Below, one piece after another: positions 26,501 to 33,545 of a stretch of 64,000 nucleotides of DNA. This stretch comes from Alphaproteobacteria bacterium WMHbin7 (GTDB lineage: Bacteria > Pseudomonadota > Alphaproteobacteria > Rhodospirillales > WMHbin7): the NCBI GenBank assembly GCA_002753155.1, contig PDZW01000014.1, positions 24,975-88,974 of the forward strand, read 5' to 3'. A model generated the notes under the pieces. The model saw nothing but the letters and a program-made list of their open reading frames with translations, was not told the DNA's origin and ran no database searches. Both the position numbers and the translations under genes were made by a program. The stretch's first letter is position 1. Each line of letters opens with the position of its first letter.

Positions 26501-26902
26501 TCAGAGCGGCGTGCGGCGGGGTTGCGCTATCTGGCGCATGCTGCCCGCCATTGGCCGCAGGAAGCCTGCCAATCCCTGCTGGGGGAAGTGCTGGGCGTTC
26601 TGGACTCTCCCCAAGCAGCGCTGCTCTTCGGGCAGCATTCTTGGGCCGAGGTGCCTCTGGTCGGACTTTTAGAAGGGCGGGTGCTGTCGGGTCAGGTGGA
26701 CCGGCTGGCCCATGTAGGGGACGAGGTCTGGGTGGTCGACTTCAAGACCAACCAGCGCGTTCCCGCCGCTCCATCCGCCGTTCCTGCCCAATATGTGCGC
26801 CAGATGGATCTTTACCGGATGGCGGTGTCCCATTTGTGGCCCCAAAAAAGAGTGCGCACGTTCCTCTTGTGGACAAGTGGGCCTGAGCTGATGGAAATTT
26901 AG
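23519..26902 (+). CDS. addA: Double-strand break repair helicase AddA
   Basis: An 1127-residue UvrD/Rep-type helicase-nuclease. Motif I is ASAGSGKTKVLVDR, motif Ia YTKAAAAEMANR, motif II IDEAQDTSP, motif III GDVKQSIYSFQGAD, motif V MTVHGAKGLQAPIVFLPD and motif VI VAMTRAEDRL. The C-terminal nuclease has VDFKTNQR. I choose GTG 23519 (MTPLVLETERDQ), with AGGAGG 6 bases upstream, over ATG 23495 inside addB. Its end overlaps the convergent TusA-like gene by four bases. Confidence 0.95.
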   Translation: MTPLVLETERDQRRAADANASAWVSASAGSGKTKVLVDRLLTLLLSGAKPHRLLCLTYTKAAAAEMANRLSMRLSSWVTLPEEELERDLEKLLGEPAGTLRLTRARRLFAQVLDAPGGLHIQTLHAFAQSLLARFPIEAGVAPHFSVMDERDQAQLLDESLQSVLAQARLGRDESLSKALEQVAERIHETRFADLMRELSSARTRLAHLFATWGGVAGVVEQVRQHLGVGAGETLESLRQAACREEAFDGKALRQAVSHLSQGSKTDKERAGLMAHFLAGDEDERSRCFDDYVGAFLTDKQEPRASLATNPVKAAWPGIEVVLESEQARIMGVIEQSRAITVVQSTEALLRLAHAILEGYAHLKEARARLDYDDLIQAARRLIQQGTAWVLYKLDGGIDHVLIDEAQDTSPAQWDIVTALSDEFFAGEGARPQPRTVFAVGDVKQSIYSFQGADPDSFETMRARLSQQVAVGGGRWEPVDLVMSFRSVPAVLEAVDAVFAEGEALEGVDLGQGYKRHLAFRAMDGGSVDLWPPLEPKALDEQAPWHPPVERIRGDSPQLRMARLLARRIRAMIGQERLVSKDRLVRPGDILILLRRRGSFAEDLVRSLKAEDVPVAGVDRMIVTDQLAVVDLMALARFVLLPEDDLNLAALLKGPFIGLSEEELFSVCHGRTGTVWEELLRHQPAAHAWLSALRAEADRAAPHDFFAHILGPLKGRRTLKAHLGQEALDAVDEFMSLALDFERHHVPSLSGFLAWMEAGHVEIKRDSDSAEAGFVRVMTVHGAKGLQAPIVFLPDTLTAPAGRDLLVWSAWGVEGLPLWAPRAADQPQPLKLAIEAAKARARRESHRLLYVAMTRAEDRLIMAGWRPGKSAEGAWYPLIRQGFDRVNAPEVPDDWLAGDVEGLGPATRRLTSTQIGAPGSDDKQGAIGPVSRLPDWARLPLAPEPRPSRPLIPSRPDGDQAGPALPPLSGEDGKRFERGRLIHRLLQTLPALTQSERRAAGLRYLAHAARHWPQEACQSLLGEVLGVLDSPQAALLFGQHSWAEVPLVGLLEGRVLSGQVDRLAHVGDEVWVVDFKTNQRVPAAPSAVPAQYVRQMDLYRMAVSHLWPQKRVRTFLLWTSGPELMEI

Positions 26903-27153
26903 GCCTTCCTGACCAGCAGCCGATGCGTTCCCCCTGCCGTTTCTGTGGCCTCAGGAAGAAATGACAAAATTTGATGCCCCAATTCTTTCAAAGAACGGGG
27001 AACATTCATCAAAGGCTCAGCACCCTTCAGGCGAATCTCTAAAACTTCCCCAGGTTTCATCGCTTCTATTCGAAGTTTTGTTTTAACGAAGGTCATTGGA
27101 CATACTTCGGCTGTGATGTCGATGAAGTAATCAGCATTGGATGAAAGGGACAT
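26899..27153 (-). CDS. TusA-like sulfur carrier family protein
   Basis: An 84-residue protein with the SirA/TusA/YedF signature: an N-terminal strand (FIDITAEVCPMTFVKTKLRI) whose cysteine is the persulfide carrier, then GEVLEIRLKG and a second strand-helix unit. Known: family members relay sulfur for thiolation of tRNA, molybdenum cofactor or dissimilatory sulfur pathways. No sulfur genes are adjacent, so the role is open. Base composition is less GC-rich than addA next door. It is divergent from mucR across a 90-base A/T-rich gap. Confidence 0.88.
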   Translation of the reverse strand: MSLSSNADYFIDITAEVCPMTFVKTKLRIEAMKPGEVLEIRLKGAEPLMNVPRSLKELGHQILSFLPEATETAGGTHRLLVRKA

Positions 27154-27243
27154 GGTCTTTCCCTGATTACTGTTTTTTTGAGTTGCAAAGAAAATGAAAA
27201 AGATGTAGGGAGAAAAGGTCTGCTTAATCAGGGGCTATTATAA

Positions 27244-27663
27244 ATGTCCGCCTTGAACGATTCAAACGAAATGCTCGCTTTAACCGCTCGCATCGTCGCC
27301 GCCCATGTGTCTAACAATACTGTGGCGCTTTCCGATCTGACGCCGCTCATTCACGATGTCTTTCGTGCGCTTGCCAATGTCGGGACCAACGCCCCGGTGG
27401 TCGAGCGACCGCAGCCCGCCGTTCCGATCAAGAAGTCGGTGACGCCCGAATACATCATCTGCCTGGAAGACGGCAAAAAGCTCAAAATGCTGAAGCGCCA
27501 CCTGAAAACCGCCTATGGCATGTCGCCCGACCAGTATCGGGATCGCTGGGGTCTGGCTGCCGACTATCCGATGGTGGCTCCCAACTATGCCGAGCATCGT
27601 TCCAGTCTGGCCAAGAAGATCGGCCTGGGCACCAAGCCGCGCAAGCGCCGCCGCCACGATTGA
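27244..27663 (+). CDS. mucR: MucR/Ros family transcriptional regulator
   Basis: A 139-residue alphaproteobacterial zinc-finger regulator. Seen: N-terminal multimerisation helix, ICLEDGKKLKMLKRHLKTAYGMSPDQYRDRWGL as the recognition region, and a basic tail (KPRKRRRHD). The usual first cysteine pair of Ros is reduced to C79 followed by EDGKK, as in many MucR proteins, so zinc binding may be altered. Known: MucR is an H-NS-like repressor of exopolysaccharide, motility and cell-cycle genes, often self-regulating. ATG 27271 is an alternative start; AGGGG lies before ATG 27244. A terminator follows. Confidence 0.92.
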   Translation: MSALNDSNEMLALTARIVAAHVSNNTVALSDLTPLIHDVFRALANVGTNAPVVERPQPAVPIKKSVTPEYIICLEDGKKLKMLKRHLKTAYGMSPDQYRDRWGLAADYPMVAPNYAEHRSSLAKKIGLGTKPRKRRRHD

Positions 27664-27682
27664 TTTCACCGGTTTGTCACAC

Positions 27683-27709
27683 AAAGGGCGCCCATGTCGG
27701 CGCCCTTTT
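27683..27709 (+). terminator. Rho-independent terminator of mucR
   Basis: AAAGGGCGCC (27683-27692), loop CATGTC, GGCGCCCTTT (27699-27708) and a T-rich tail TTTTGCTTT. Perfect 10-bp stem 20 bases after the mucR stop. Confidence 0.88.
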
Positions 27710-27766
27710 GCTTTATGAAGACACCCAAGCTATAGTAGCCGTACCCAACGGCAAGACGAAGGACCC

Positions 27767-28192
27767 ATGGCCTCGCGACTCGAGGAACGCTGCATCGAAC
27801 AGGGTTTGAAAATGACCGGCCAGCGCCGCGTCATCGCCCGCGTTCTCTCGGATGCCGAGGACCATCCCGATGTCGAGGAGGTCTATCGCCGCGCCAGCGC
27901 CATCGACCCCAAGATCAGCCTCGCCACGGTCTACCGCACCGTGCGCTTGCTCGAGGAAACCAACATCCTGGAGCGCCATGATTTCGGCGATGGCCGCGCC
28001 CGCTACGAGCGCCAGCCCACCCAGCATCATGATCACCTGATCGATAACAGCACGGGGCGCGTGATCGAGTTTCAAAGCAGCGAGATCGAAGCCCTGCAGC
28101 GGGAAATCGCGCGCCGCCTGGGCTATCGGTTGACCGGGCACCGTCTCGAACTCTACGGCGTTCCCCTTAAACCCGAGGAAGGCGTCGGCTGA
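27767..28192 (+). CDS. Fur family transcriptional regulator (Fur/Mur-like)
   Basis: A 141-residue Fur-fold regulator. N-terminal winged helix with TGQRRVIARVL, DVEEVYRRA and SLATVYRTVRLLEE; metal region HHDHLIDNSTGRVIEF. The CxxC usually following HHDHLI in Fur is replaced by DNSTG, so a structural zinc is unlikely. This variant is typical of alphaproteobacterial Fur/Mur, which often senses Mn as much as Fe. No heme regulatory motif (as in Irr) is seen. olsB follows ten bases later, so co-transcription is likely. Confidence 0.9.
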   Translation: MASRLEERCIEQGLKMTGQRRVIARVLSDAEDHPDVEEVYRRASAIDPKISLATVYRTVRLLEETNILERHDFGDGRARYERQPTQHHDHLIDNSTGRVIEFQSSEIEALQREIARRLGYRLTGHRLELYGVPLKPEEGVG

Positions 28193-28201
28193 AGGCCTGA
28201 C

Positions 28202-29026
28202 ATGCATCCTGATCCCATTCCCGCCTTGAAAGCAGGCTCTCTCGAAGTCAGGCTGGCCGAAACGGCGGCCGAGGTCGATGCCTCGCAAGCCCTGCGATAC
28301 CGCGTCTTCTACGATGAGATGGGGGCTCGGCCTACGGCTGAGATGGCCGAGGCCTGCCGCGATTTCGACGCCTTCGACGAGGTCTGCGACCATCTTCTGG
28401 TCATCGATCATAAAAGGGACGGGGTCAATGCGGGCGTGGTCGGCACCTATCGCCTGATGCGCCGCGAACATGCCCAAAAAGCGGGGCGCTTCTACTCTTC
28501 CAGCGAATATGATATCCGCCCGCTTCTGGCCCATCCCAAGCCAATCATGGAATTGGGCCGGTCTTGCGTCGATCTGGCCTACCGGACAAGGGCCAGCACC
28601 ATGCAGATGCTGTGGGCGGGCATCGCCGCCTATGTCTTCAAGCACGGCATCGACATCATGTTCGGCTGCGCCAGCCTGCCCGGCACCGATCCTTCGAAGC
28701 TGGCTTTGCTCCTGTCCTATCTTCACAGCCATCATCTGGCGCCCGAGGCCTTGCGTCCCAGGGCCTTGCCTGATTTATATACCGCTATGAACCTCGTGGC
28801 CCTTGATGGTATCGATCCCAAAGCGGTGCAGGCGGAGCTGCCTCCCCTGATCAAGGGCTATCTGCGCCTGGGCGGTTTCGTCGGCGACGGTGCCGTGATC
28901 GATCACCAGTTCAATACCACCGATGTCGCGGTCGTCGTGAAAACCGACCTCGTCTCGGAAAAATACTATAAGCATTTCGAGCGCACGGCCGGACCTTCGG
29001 ACACACAGGCTGATATCCCCTCATGA
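28202..29026 (+). CDS. olsB: Ornithine-acyl[ACP] N-acyltransferase (OlsB-like GNAT)
   Basis: A 274-residue GNAT-fold acyltransferase. LRYRVFYDEMGA, ELGRSCVD (motif A region), FGCASLPGTDP and the C-terminal GGFVGDGAVIDHQFNTTDV are family landmarks. Known: OlsB acylates ornithine with 3-hydroxyacyl-ACP to lyso-ornithine lipid, which OlsA then acylates. The next gene is a PlsC-type acyltransferase with an ATGA overlap, matching an olsB-olsA pair. A broader hemolysin-like N-acyltransferase role is the alternative. Confidence 0.87.
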   Translation: MHPDPIPALKAGSLEVRLAETAAEVDASQALRYRVFYDEMGARPTAEMAEACRDFDAFDEVCDHLLVIDHKRDGVNAGVVGTYRLMRREHAQKAGRFYSSSEYDIRPLLAHPKPIMELGRSCVDLAYRTRASTMQMLWAGIAAYVFKHGIDIMFGCASLPGTDPSKLALLLSYLHSHHLAPEALRPRALPDLYTAMNLVALDGIDPKAVQAELPPLIKGYLRLGGFVGDGAVIDHQFNTTDVAVVVKTDLVSEKYYKHFERTAGPSDTQADIPS

Positions 29027-29829
29027 TCTCCCAAATCAGCGCCTTTATTCGCTTATCGCTGTTCATCTGTTGGACGCTGCTCTGCTTGGTGCCCTATCTG
29101 GCCATTTTTGCGCTGGGGGATCTGCGCGCCACCTTCGCGCGCCGCTACTGGCGCACCGCTTGCCGCATCGCGGGGCTTAAGCCCGTTGTTTTCGGCCAGA
29201 TGGCGCAAGAAAAGCCCGTTCTGTTCGTGGTCAATCATGTTTCCTATCTGGATATTCTGGTGCTGGGCGGCCTTTTGAACGCGATATTCGTGGCCAAAAG
29301 CGAAGTGGCAGGCTGGCCGGGGATCAATCTGATCGCCTGGCTGGGGCGCACCGTTTTCATCGAGCGCAAGCCCCGTCTGGCCGTTGGCGAAACCGCCAAA
29401 CTGACGCGCCAATTAAAGGCGGGCCAGTCGCTGATTGTCTTTCCCGAGGGGACCAGTTCGGATGGGCATCGCGTTCTGCCCTTCAAGAGTGCTCTGTTCA
29501 CCGCTGCCGAAACGCTGGTGGGTGGTCAGCCGATTCTGGTGCAGCCGGTTTCCATCACCTATACGCTGCTGAACGGTGTGCCGATGGGCCGCGCCTGGCG
29601 GCCCCTCTATGCCTGGTATGGCGACATGACCCTGGTGCCCCATCTGTGGAAGGTGCTGGGTCTTGGTCAGGCCCAGGTCGAGGTGGAATTCCACAAACCC
29701 GTGCGCCTGACCGATTACGCCTCACGCAAGACCCTGGCCCTGCATTGTCATCGCGTGGTCCGCCACGGCGTTTCCAGGGCCATTACCGGGCGTCGCCCCG
29801 AAGCCGTTTCCAAGCACAGCACTTCGTGA
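29023..29829 (+). CDS. olsA: 1-acyl-sn-glycerol-3-phosphate acyltransferase family (OlsA/PlsC)
   Basis: A 268-residue membrane acyltransferase. An N-terminal membrane segment (about residues 8-31) precedes the catalytic HX4D motif in NHVSYLDILVL and the substrate-binding FPEGTSSDG. It is coupled to olsB, so O-acylation of lyso-ornithine lipid is the likely role. PlsC activity in phosphatidic acid synthesis cannot be excluded, and some enzymes do both. Confidence 0.88.
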   Translation: MISQISAFIRLSLFICWTLLCLVPYLAIFALGDLRATFARRYWRTACRIAGLKPVVFGQMAQEKPVLFVVNHVSYLDILVLGGLLNAIFVAKSEVAGWPGINLIAWLGRTVFIERKPRLAVGETAKLTRQLKAGQSLIVFPEGTSSDGHRVLPFKSALFTAAETLVGGQPILVQPVSITYTLLNGVPMGRAWRPLYAWYGDMTLVPHLWKVLGLGQAQVEVEFHKPVRLTDYASRKTLALHCHRVVRHGVSRAITGRRPEAVSKHSTS

Positions 29830-29846
29830 GATAATCGCTGTCTCCA

Positions 29847-31157
29847 ATGGCCAAGAAACTCTATATCAAGACCTATGGCTGCCAGATGAACGCCTACGAT
29901 TCCGAACGTATGGCGGATGTCCTGGCGCCCTTGGGTTATGTCTCGGTCGAAGAACCCGACGGGGCCGATCTGGTCATCCTCAATACCTGCCATATCCGCG
30001 AGAAGGCCGCCGAGAAGGTGTTTTCAGAACTGGGACGCCTCAAACGCCTGAAGGCTGGGGGGCGCTCGATGATTCTGGCCGTGGGGGGCTGTGTCGCCCA
30101 GGCCGAGGGTGAAGACATTTTGAAGCGGGCGCCTCAGGTCGATCTGGTCTTCGGCCCCCAAACCTATCACCGGCTGCCCGAGCTGGTGGCCAGGGCCGAG
30201 CGCGAACGCGGCATCGGCGTTCTCGATATCGATATCGCCCCTGAACCCAAATTCGATCATCTTCCCGAAACGGGGGTGCGCGGGCCTGCCGCCTTCATTG
30301 CCGTGCAGGAAGGCTGCGACCGCTTTTGCACCTATTGCGTGGTGCCCTATACGCGGGGCGGCGAATATTGCCGACCGCCTGACGAGGTGCTGAAAGAAAC
30401 CCGGCATCTGGCTGAAACCGGCACCTGCGAGATCACGCTCTTGGGCCAGAACGTCAATGCCTGGAAATCTGGTGACTGGGGTTTGGGACGCTTGATCCGC
30501 GCCGTCGCCGCCACCCCAGGGGTCAGGCGCGTGCGCTACACCACCTCGCATCCGGCGCATGTCGATGAGGAACTGATCCGCGCCCATGCCGAAGAAGAAA
30601 AGCTGATGCCCTATCTGCATCTGCCGGTGCAATCGGGGTCCGACCGCATTCTGAAGGCGATGAATCGCGGCCATGATGCCGACGACTACCGCCTGCTGGC
30701 GCATCGCTTGAAGCAGGCCAGACCTGATCTGGCCCTGTCCTCCGATTTCATCGTGGGCTTTCCAGGCGAAACCGAGGCGGATTTCCAGGCCACGCTGGAT
30801 CTGATCGACGAAGCGGGCTTCGTGCTGGCCTATTCGTTCAAATTCAGTCCGCGTCCGGGAACCGGGGCGGCGCTCTTGTCCGGACAGGTGCCCGAGGAGG
30901 TAAAATCGGAGCGCCTGGCCCGCCTGCAGGCCAAGCTGATATCCATTCAGCACCGTTGGTACGAAGAGATGGTGGGCCAAAGCATGGACGTGCTGTTCGA
31001 CCGGCCAGGCCGCCATGCCGGGCAGCTTTTGGGGCGCAGCCCCTTCATGCAGCCGGTGCATGTGAAAGCCCCCGCCGAGCTGATGGGCAGCATCGCCAGC
31101 GTGCGTATCACCAAGGGCCATGCCAACAGCCTGGCTGGCATTCTGGCGGCGGCATGA
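29847..31157 (+). CDS. miaB: tRNA-2-methylthio-N6-dimethylallyladenosine synthase MiaB
   Basis: A 436-residue radical SAM methylthiotransferase acting on A37 of tRNAs reading UNN codons. The N-terminal auxiliary cluster cysteines are in YGCQMNAYDS (C12), LNTCHIRE and VGGCVAQ. The radical SAM motif is CDRFCTYCVVPYTRG, and a C-terminal TRAM domain is present. It leads a conserved run with phoH, ybeY, corC and lnt, overlapping phoH by four bases. Confidence 0.96.
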   Translation: MAKKLYIKTYGCQMNAYDSERMADVLAPLGYVSVEEPDGADLVILNTCHIREKAAEKVFSELGRLKRLKAGGRSMILAVGGCVAQAEGEDILKRAPQVDLVFGPQTYHRLPELVARAERERGIGVLDIDIAPEPKFDHLPETGVRGPAAFIAVQEGCDRFCTYCVVPYTRGGEYCRPPDEVLKETRHLAETGTCEITLLGQNVNAWKSGDWGLGRLIRAVAATPGVRRVRYTTSHPAHVDEELIRAHAEEEKLMPYLHLPVQSGSDRILKAMNRGHDADDYRLLAHRLKQARPDLALSSDFIVGFPGETEADFQATLDLIDEAGFVLAYSFKFSPRPGTGAALLSGQVPEEVKSERLARLQAKLISIQHRWYEEMVGQSMDVLFDRPGRHAGQLLGRSPFMQPVHVKAPAELMGSIASVRITKGHANSLAGILAAA

Positions 31158-32110
31158 AAACGCTGGAACTGACTTTCTCCGACAATGCGAAGCTGCGCGG
31201 CATGCTGGGTCCGCACAATCTCCATCTCGAACGTCTGACTAGGCGCTCCGGCGTGCAGGCCTCGTCTCGCGGCAACAAGGTGACGCTGAAGGGTCCGGCG
31301 GCCAGCGTGGCCGAGGTCGAGGAGGCGCTTGAGCGTCTGTGGAAACAGACTTGCGAGACGCATCCCCTGGAAACGGCGGATATCGACGCCGCCCTGCGTC
31401 TGTCCGAGGGCAAGGCCGGAGACGTTTCGGGTCTGGCCATCCGAACACGTAAGCGCGTTATCCATCCGCGCAGCCCCAACCAGGCCGCCTATGTCCTAGC
31501 ACTTCGATCGAATGACTTGGTCTTTGGCCTGGGGCCCGCCGGAACCGGAAAAACCTATCTGGCCGTGGCCAAGGCAGTGGCGCATCTGCTCAGGGGCGAC
31601 GTGGAACGCATCGTGCTTTCGCGCCCTGCGGTCGAAGCGGGCGAGCGCCTGGGCTTTCTGCCGGGCGACCTCAAGGAAAAGGTCGATCCCTATTTGCGCC
31701 CGCTCTACGACGCGCTGTACGACATGCTGCCTTCCGAACAGGTCAAGAAGAAACTGGAATCGGGCGAGATCGAAATAGCGCCTCTGGCTTTCATGCGCGG
31801 ACGCACGCTGTCCAATGCCTTCGTCATTCTGGACGAAGCGCAGAACACGACACCCATGCAGATGAAGATGTTTCTGACCCGCCTGGGCGAGGGCTCGCGC
31901 ATGGCGGTCACGGGCGATCCCAGTCAGGTCGATCTGCCTTCGGGCCAGATATCGGGGCTTACCGATGCGCTGGAGACCTTGAAGGCCGTTTCCGGCGTGG
32001 GGGTGATTCGCTTCGGCGCCGAGGATGTCGTGCGCCACGATCTGGTGACGCGCATCGTAAAGGCCTATGAAGCCAAAGACGCCAGAAAACAGCGTAAGGA
32101 GCGCGGCTGA
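31154..32110 (+). CDS. phoH: PhoH family protein
   Basis: A 318-residue P-loop protein (PhoL type). Walker A is GPAGTGKTYLA and Walker B VILDEAQN, with the KH-like N-terminal segment about residues 1-95. Known: PhoH/PhoL partners YbeY and is thought to act as an RNA-directed ATPase or helicase in RNA metabolism. The ATG at 31154 overlaps the miaB stop (ATGA), and the stop overlaps the ybeY start (TGATG), supporting tight co-expression. Confidence 0.95.
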   Translation: MKTLELTFSDNAKLRGMLGPHNLHLERLTRRSGVQASSRGNKVTLKGPAASVAEVEEALERLWKQTCETHPLETADIDAALRLSEGKAGDVSGLAIRTRKRVIHPRSPNQAAYVLALRSNDLVFGLGPAGTGKTYLAVAKAVAHLLRGDVERIVLSRPAVEAGERLGFLPGDLKEKVDPYLRPLYDALYDMLPSEQVKKKLESGEIEIAPLAFMRGRTLSNAFVILDEAQNTTPMQMKMFLTRLGEGSRMAVTGDPSQVDLPSGQISGLTDALETLKAVSGVGVIRFGAEDVVRHDLVTRIVKAYEAKDARKQRKERG

Positions 32111-32595
32111 TGGCCAAGCTCGCGATCAGTCTGCGCATCGAAGTCCCCGCCTGGAAAAAAGCCCTGAAGGCTCCGGCCAAGACCCTGGGTGCCGCCGCCA
32201 AGGCCGCCCTGAAGGCAGGAGCTATTGACCTTAAGGAACCGGTCGAAATCGCCCTGCTGCTGTCTTGCGATCAGGAAGTGCGAACCTTGAACAAGCTCTG
32301 GCGCGGGCCCGACAAACCCACGAATGTCCTTTCCTTTCCGGCCCTGCCCGAGGCCTCGCCACCCGGCGGCCCGGTTTTTCTGGGCGATGTGGTGCTGGCC
32401 CTGGAAACGCTGGAACGCGAAGCCAAACAACAAGACAAGTCCTTCGAGGCGCATGCGGCGCATCTGGTTGTGCATGGGGTGCTGCATCTTCTGGGCTTCG
32501 ATCATCACAAGGCCGCCCAAGCCCAGCAGATGGAGCGATTGGAGCGCGACGTGATGGCTGGACTGGGGTATCCTGACCCCTATCGGGAGGGATAG
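32110..32595 (+). CDS. ybeY: Endoribonuclease YbeY
   Basis: A 161-residue metal-dependent RNase for 16S rRNA 3' maturation and ribosome quality control. The zinc motif HGVLHLLGFDHH is present, with the conserved arginine in the DKPTNVLSFP strand region. It sits in the usual phoH-ybeY-corC order. The N-terminus is unusually Lys/Ala-rich (WKKALKAPAKTLGAAAKAAL), which is unremarkable for the lineage. Confidence 0.95.
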   Translation: MAKLAISLRIEVPAWKKALKAPAKTLGAAAKAALKAGAIDLKEPVEIALLLSCDQEVRTLNKLWRGPDKPTNVLSFPALPEASPPGGPVFLGDVVLALETLEREAKQQDKSFEAHAAHLVVHGVLHLLGFDHHKAAQAQQMERLERDVMAGLGYPDPYREG

Positions 32596-32603
32596 ACAGC
32601 AAG

Positions 32604-33545
32604 ATGAACGATGGCAGTACCAAGTCGGCTCCTGCGGGAGCCAGGGGACAAAGCGGATTTCTAGAAGCCTTGCGCGATCTGTTCGGCGGCTGGCCTTCGC
32701 GCGCCAAACCCAGCGAGCCCACGGCGCTTGAAACGCTGGAAGAACTGATCGAGGAGCGTGAGGAAAACGAAGAACCGCTGGATGCGCACGAACGGCGCTT
32801 GCTGGGCAATGTGCTGAGGCTGCGCGGCGTTACCGCCTATGACGTCATGATCCCCAGAGCCGACATCGTTGGCGTGCCCTCGCAGATTCCCCTGAACGAG
32901 CTTTTGGAAACCTTCACCCGCGAGGGTCATTCGCGCATGCCGGTCTATCGCGGCACGTTGGACGACACGGTGGGCATGGTTCATATCAAGGACGTGCTGG
33001 CTGTCCAGACCTCGGGCCAGACTTCGGGCCAAGCCTCGGGCCAGCCCTTCCAGTTGGGGCGCATCATCCGGCGCGTTCTCTTCGTGGCACCCGCCATGCG
33101 GGCCTTGGACCTTTTGCTGGAAATGCGCATCAAGCGCATTCATCTGGCCATGGTGGTCGATGAATATGGCGGCATCGACGGATTGATCACCATCGAGGAT
33201 CTGGTCGAGCAGATCGTGGGCGAGATCGAAGACGAACACGACGAATTGAACGCTCCCGATATCGTCAAACGTTCGGACGGCTCCTACGAGGCCGACGCCA
33301 GAGCACCTCTGGAAGCGCTTGAAGAAATCGCAGGACCGGTGCTGACCAAAGAGGAGCGCGCAGACATCGATACGCTGGGAGGGCTGGTGATTGCCCTGGC
33401 CGGTCATGTGCCCGCCCGCGGCGAGCTGATTCAGCATGGTTCCGGCCTGGAATTCGAGGTGGTCGAGGCCGATCCCAGGCGCGTGCGCCGTCTGCGCCTG
33501 CGCAATCTGCCCAGCTTGGACGCGATGGAGCCGGAAACCTCGTGA
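32604..33545 (+). CDS. corC: CorC/HlyC-type CBS-domain protein
   Basis: A 313-residue cytosolic protein with two CBS motifs (about residues 75-200, starting at [11 protein letters not shown]) and a C-terminal transporter-associated CorC_HlyC domain (from about residue 225). No DUF21 membrane domain is present, as in CorC of the ybeY-lnt cluster. Known: linked to magnesium/cobalt resistance, mechanism unsettled. A Q-T/A-S-G repeat, encoded by three 12-base units at 33006-33041, lies between the two CBS motifs. The stop overlaps lnt (GTGA). Confidence 0.92.
   Translation: MNDGSTKSAPAGARGQSGFLEALRDLFGGWPSRAKPSEPTALETLEELIEEREENEEPLDAHERRLLGNVLRLRGVTAYDVMIPRADIVGVPSQIPLNELLETFTREGHSRMPVYRGTLDDTVGMVHIKDVLAVQTSGQTSGQASGQPFQLGRIIRRVLFVAPAMRALDLLLEMRIKRIHLAMVVDEYGGIDGLITIEDLVEQIVGEIEDEHDELNAPDIVKRSDGSYEADARAPLEALEEIAGPVLTKEERADIDTLGGLVIALAGHVPARGELIQHGSGLEFEVVEADPRRVRRLRLRNLPSLDAMEPETS
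33006..33041 (+). repeat. Three 12-base tandem repeats inside corC
   Basis: Units CAGACCTCGGGC, CAGACTTCGGGC and CAAGCCTCGGGC encode QTSG, QTSG and QASG, followed by a partial CAG. The length is a multiple of three, so copy-number change would keep frame. Confidence 0.85.

Noticed and set aside
30024..31121. 365-codon minus-strand frame opposite miaB
   Set aside because: Shadow frame in high-GC DNA; miaB is complete with all Fe-S cysteines.
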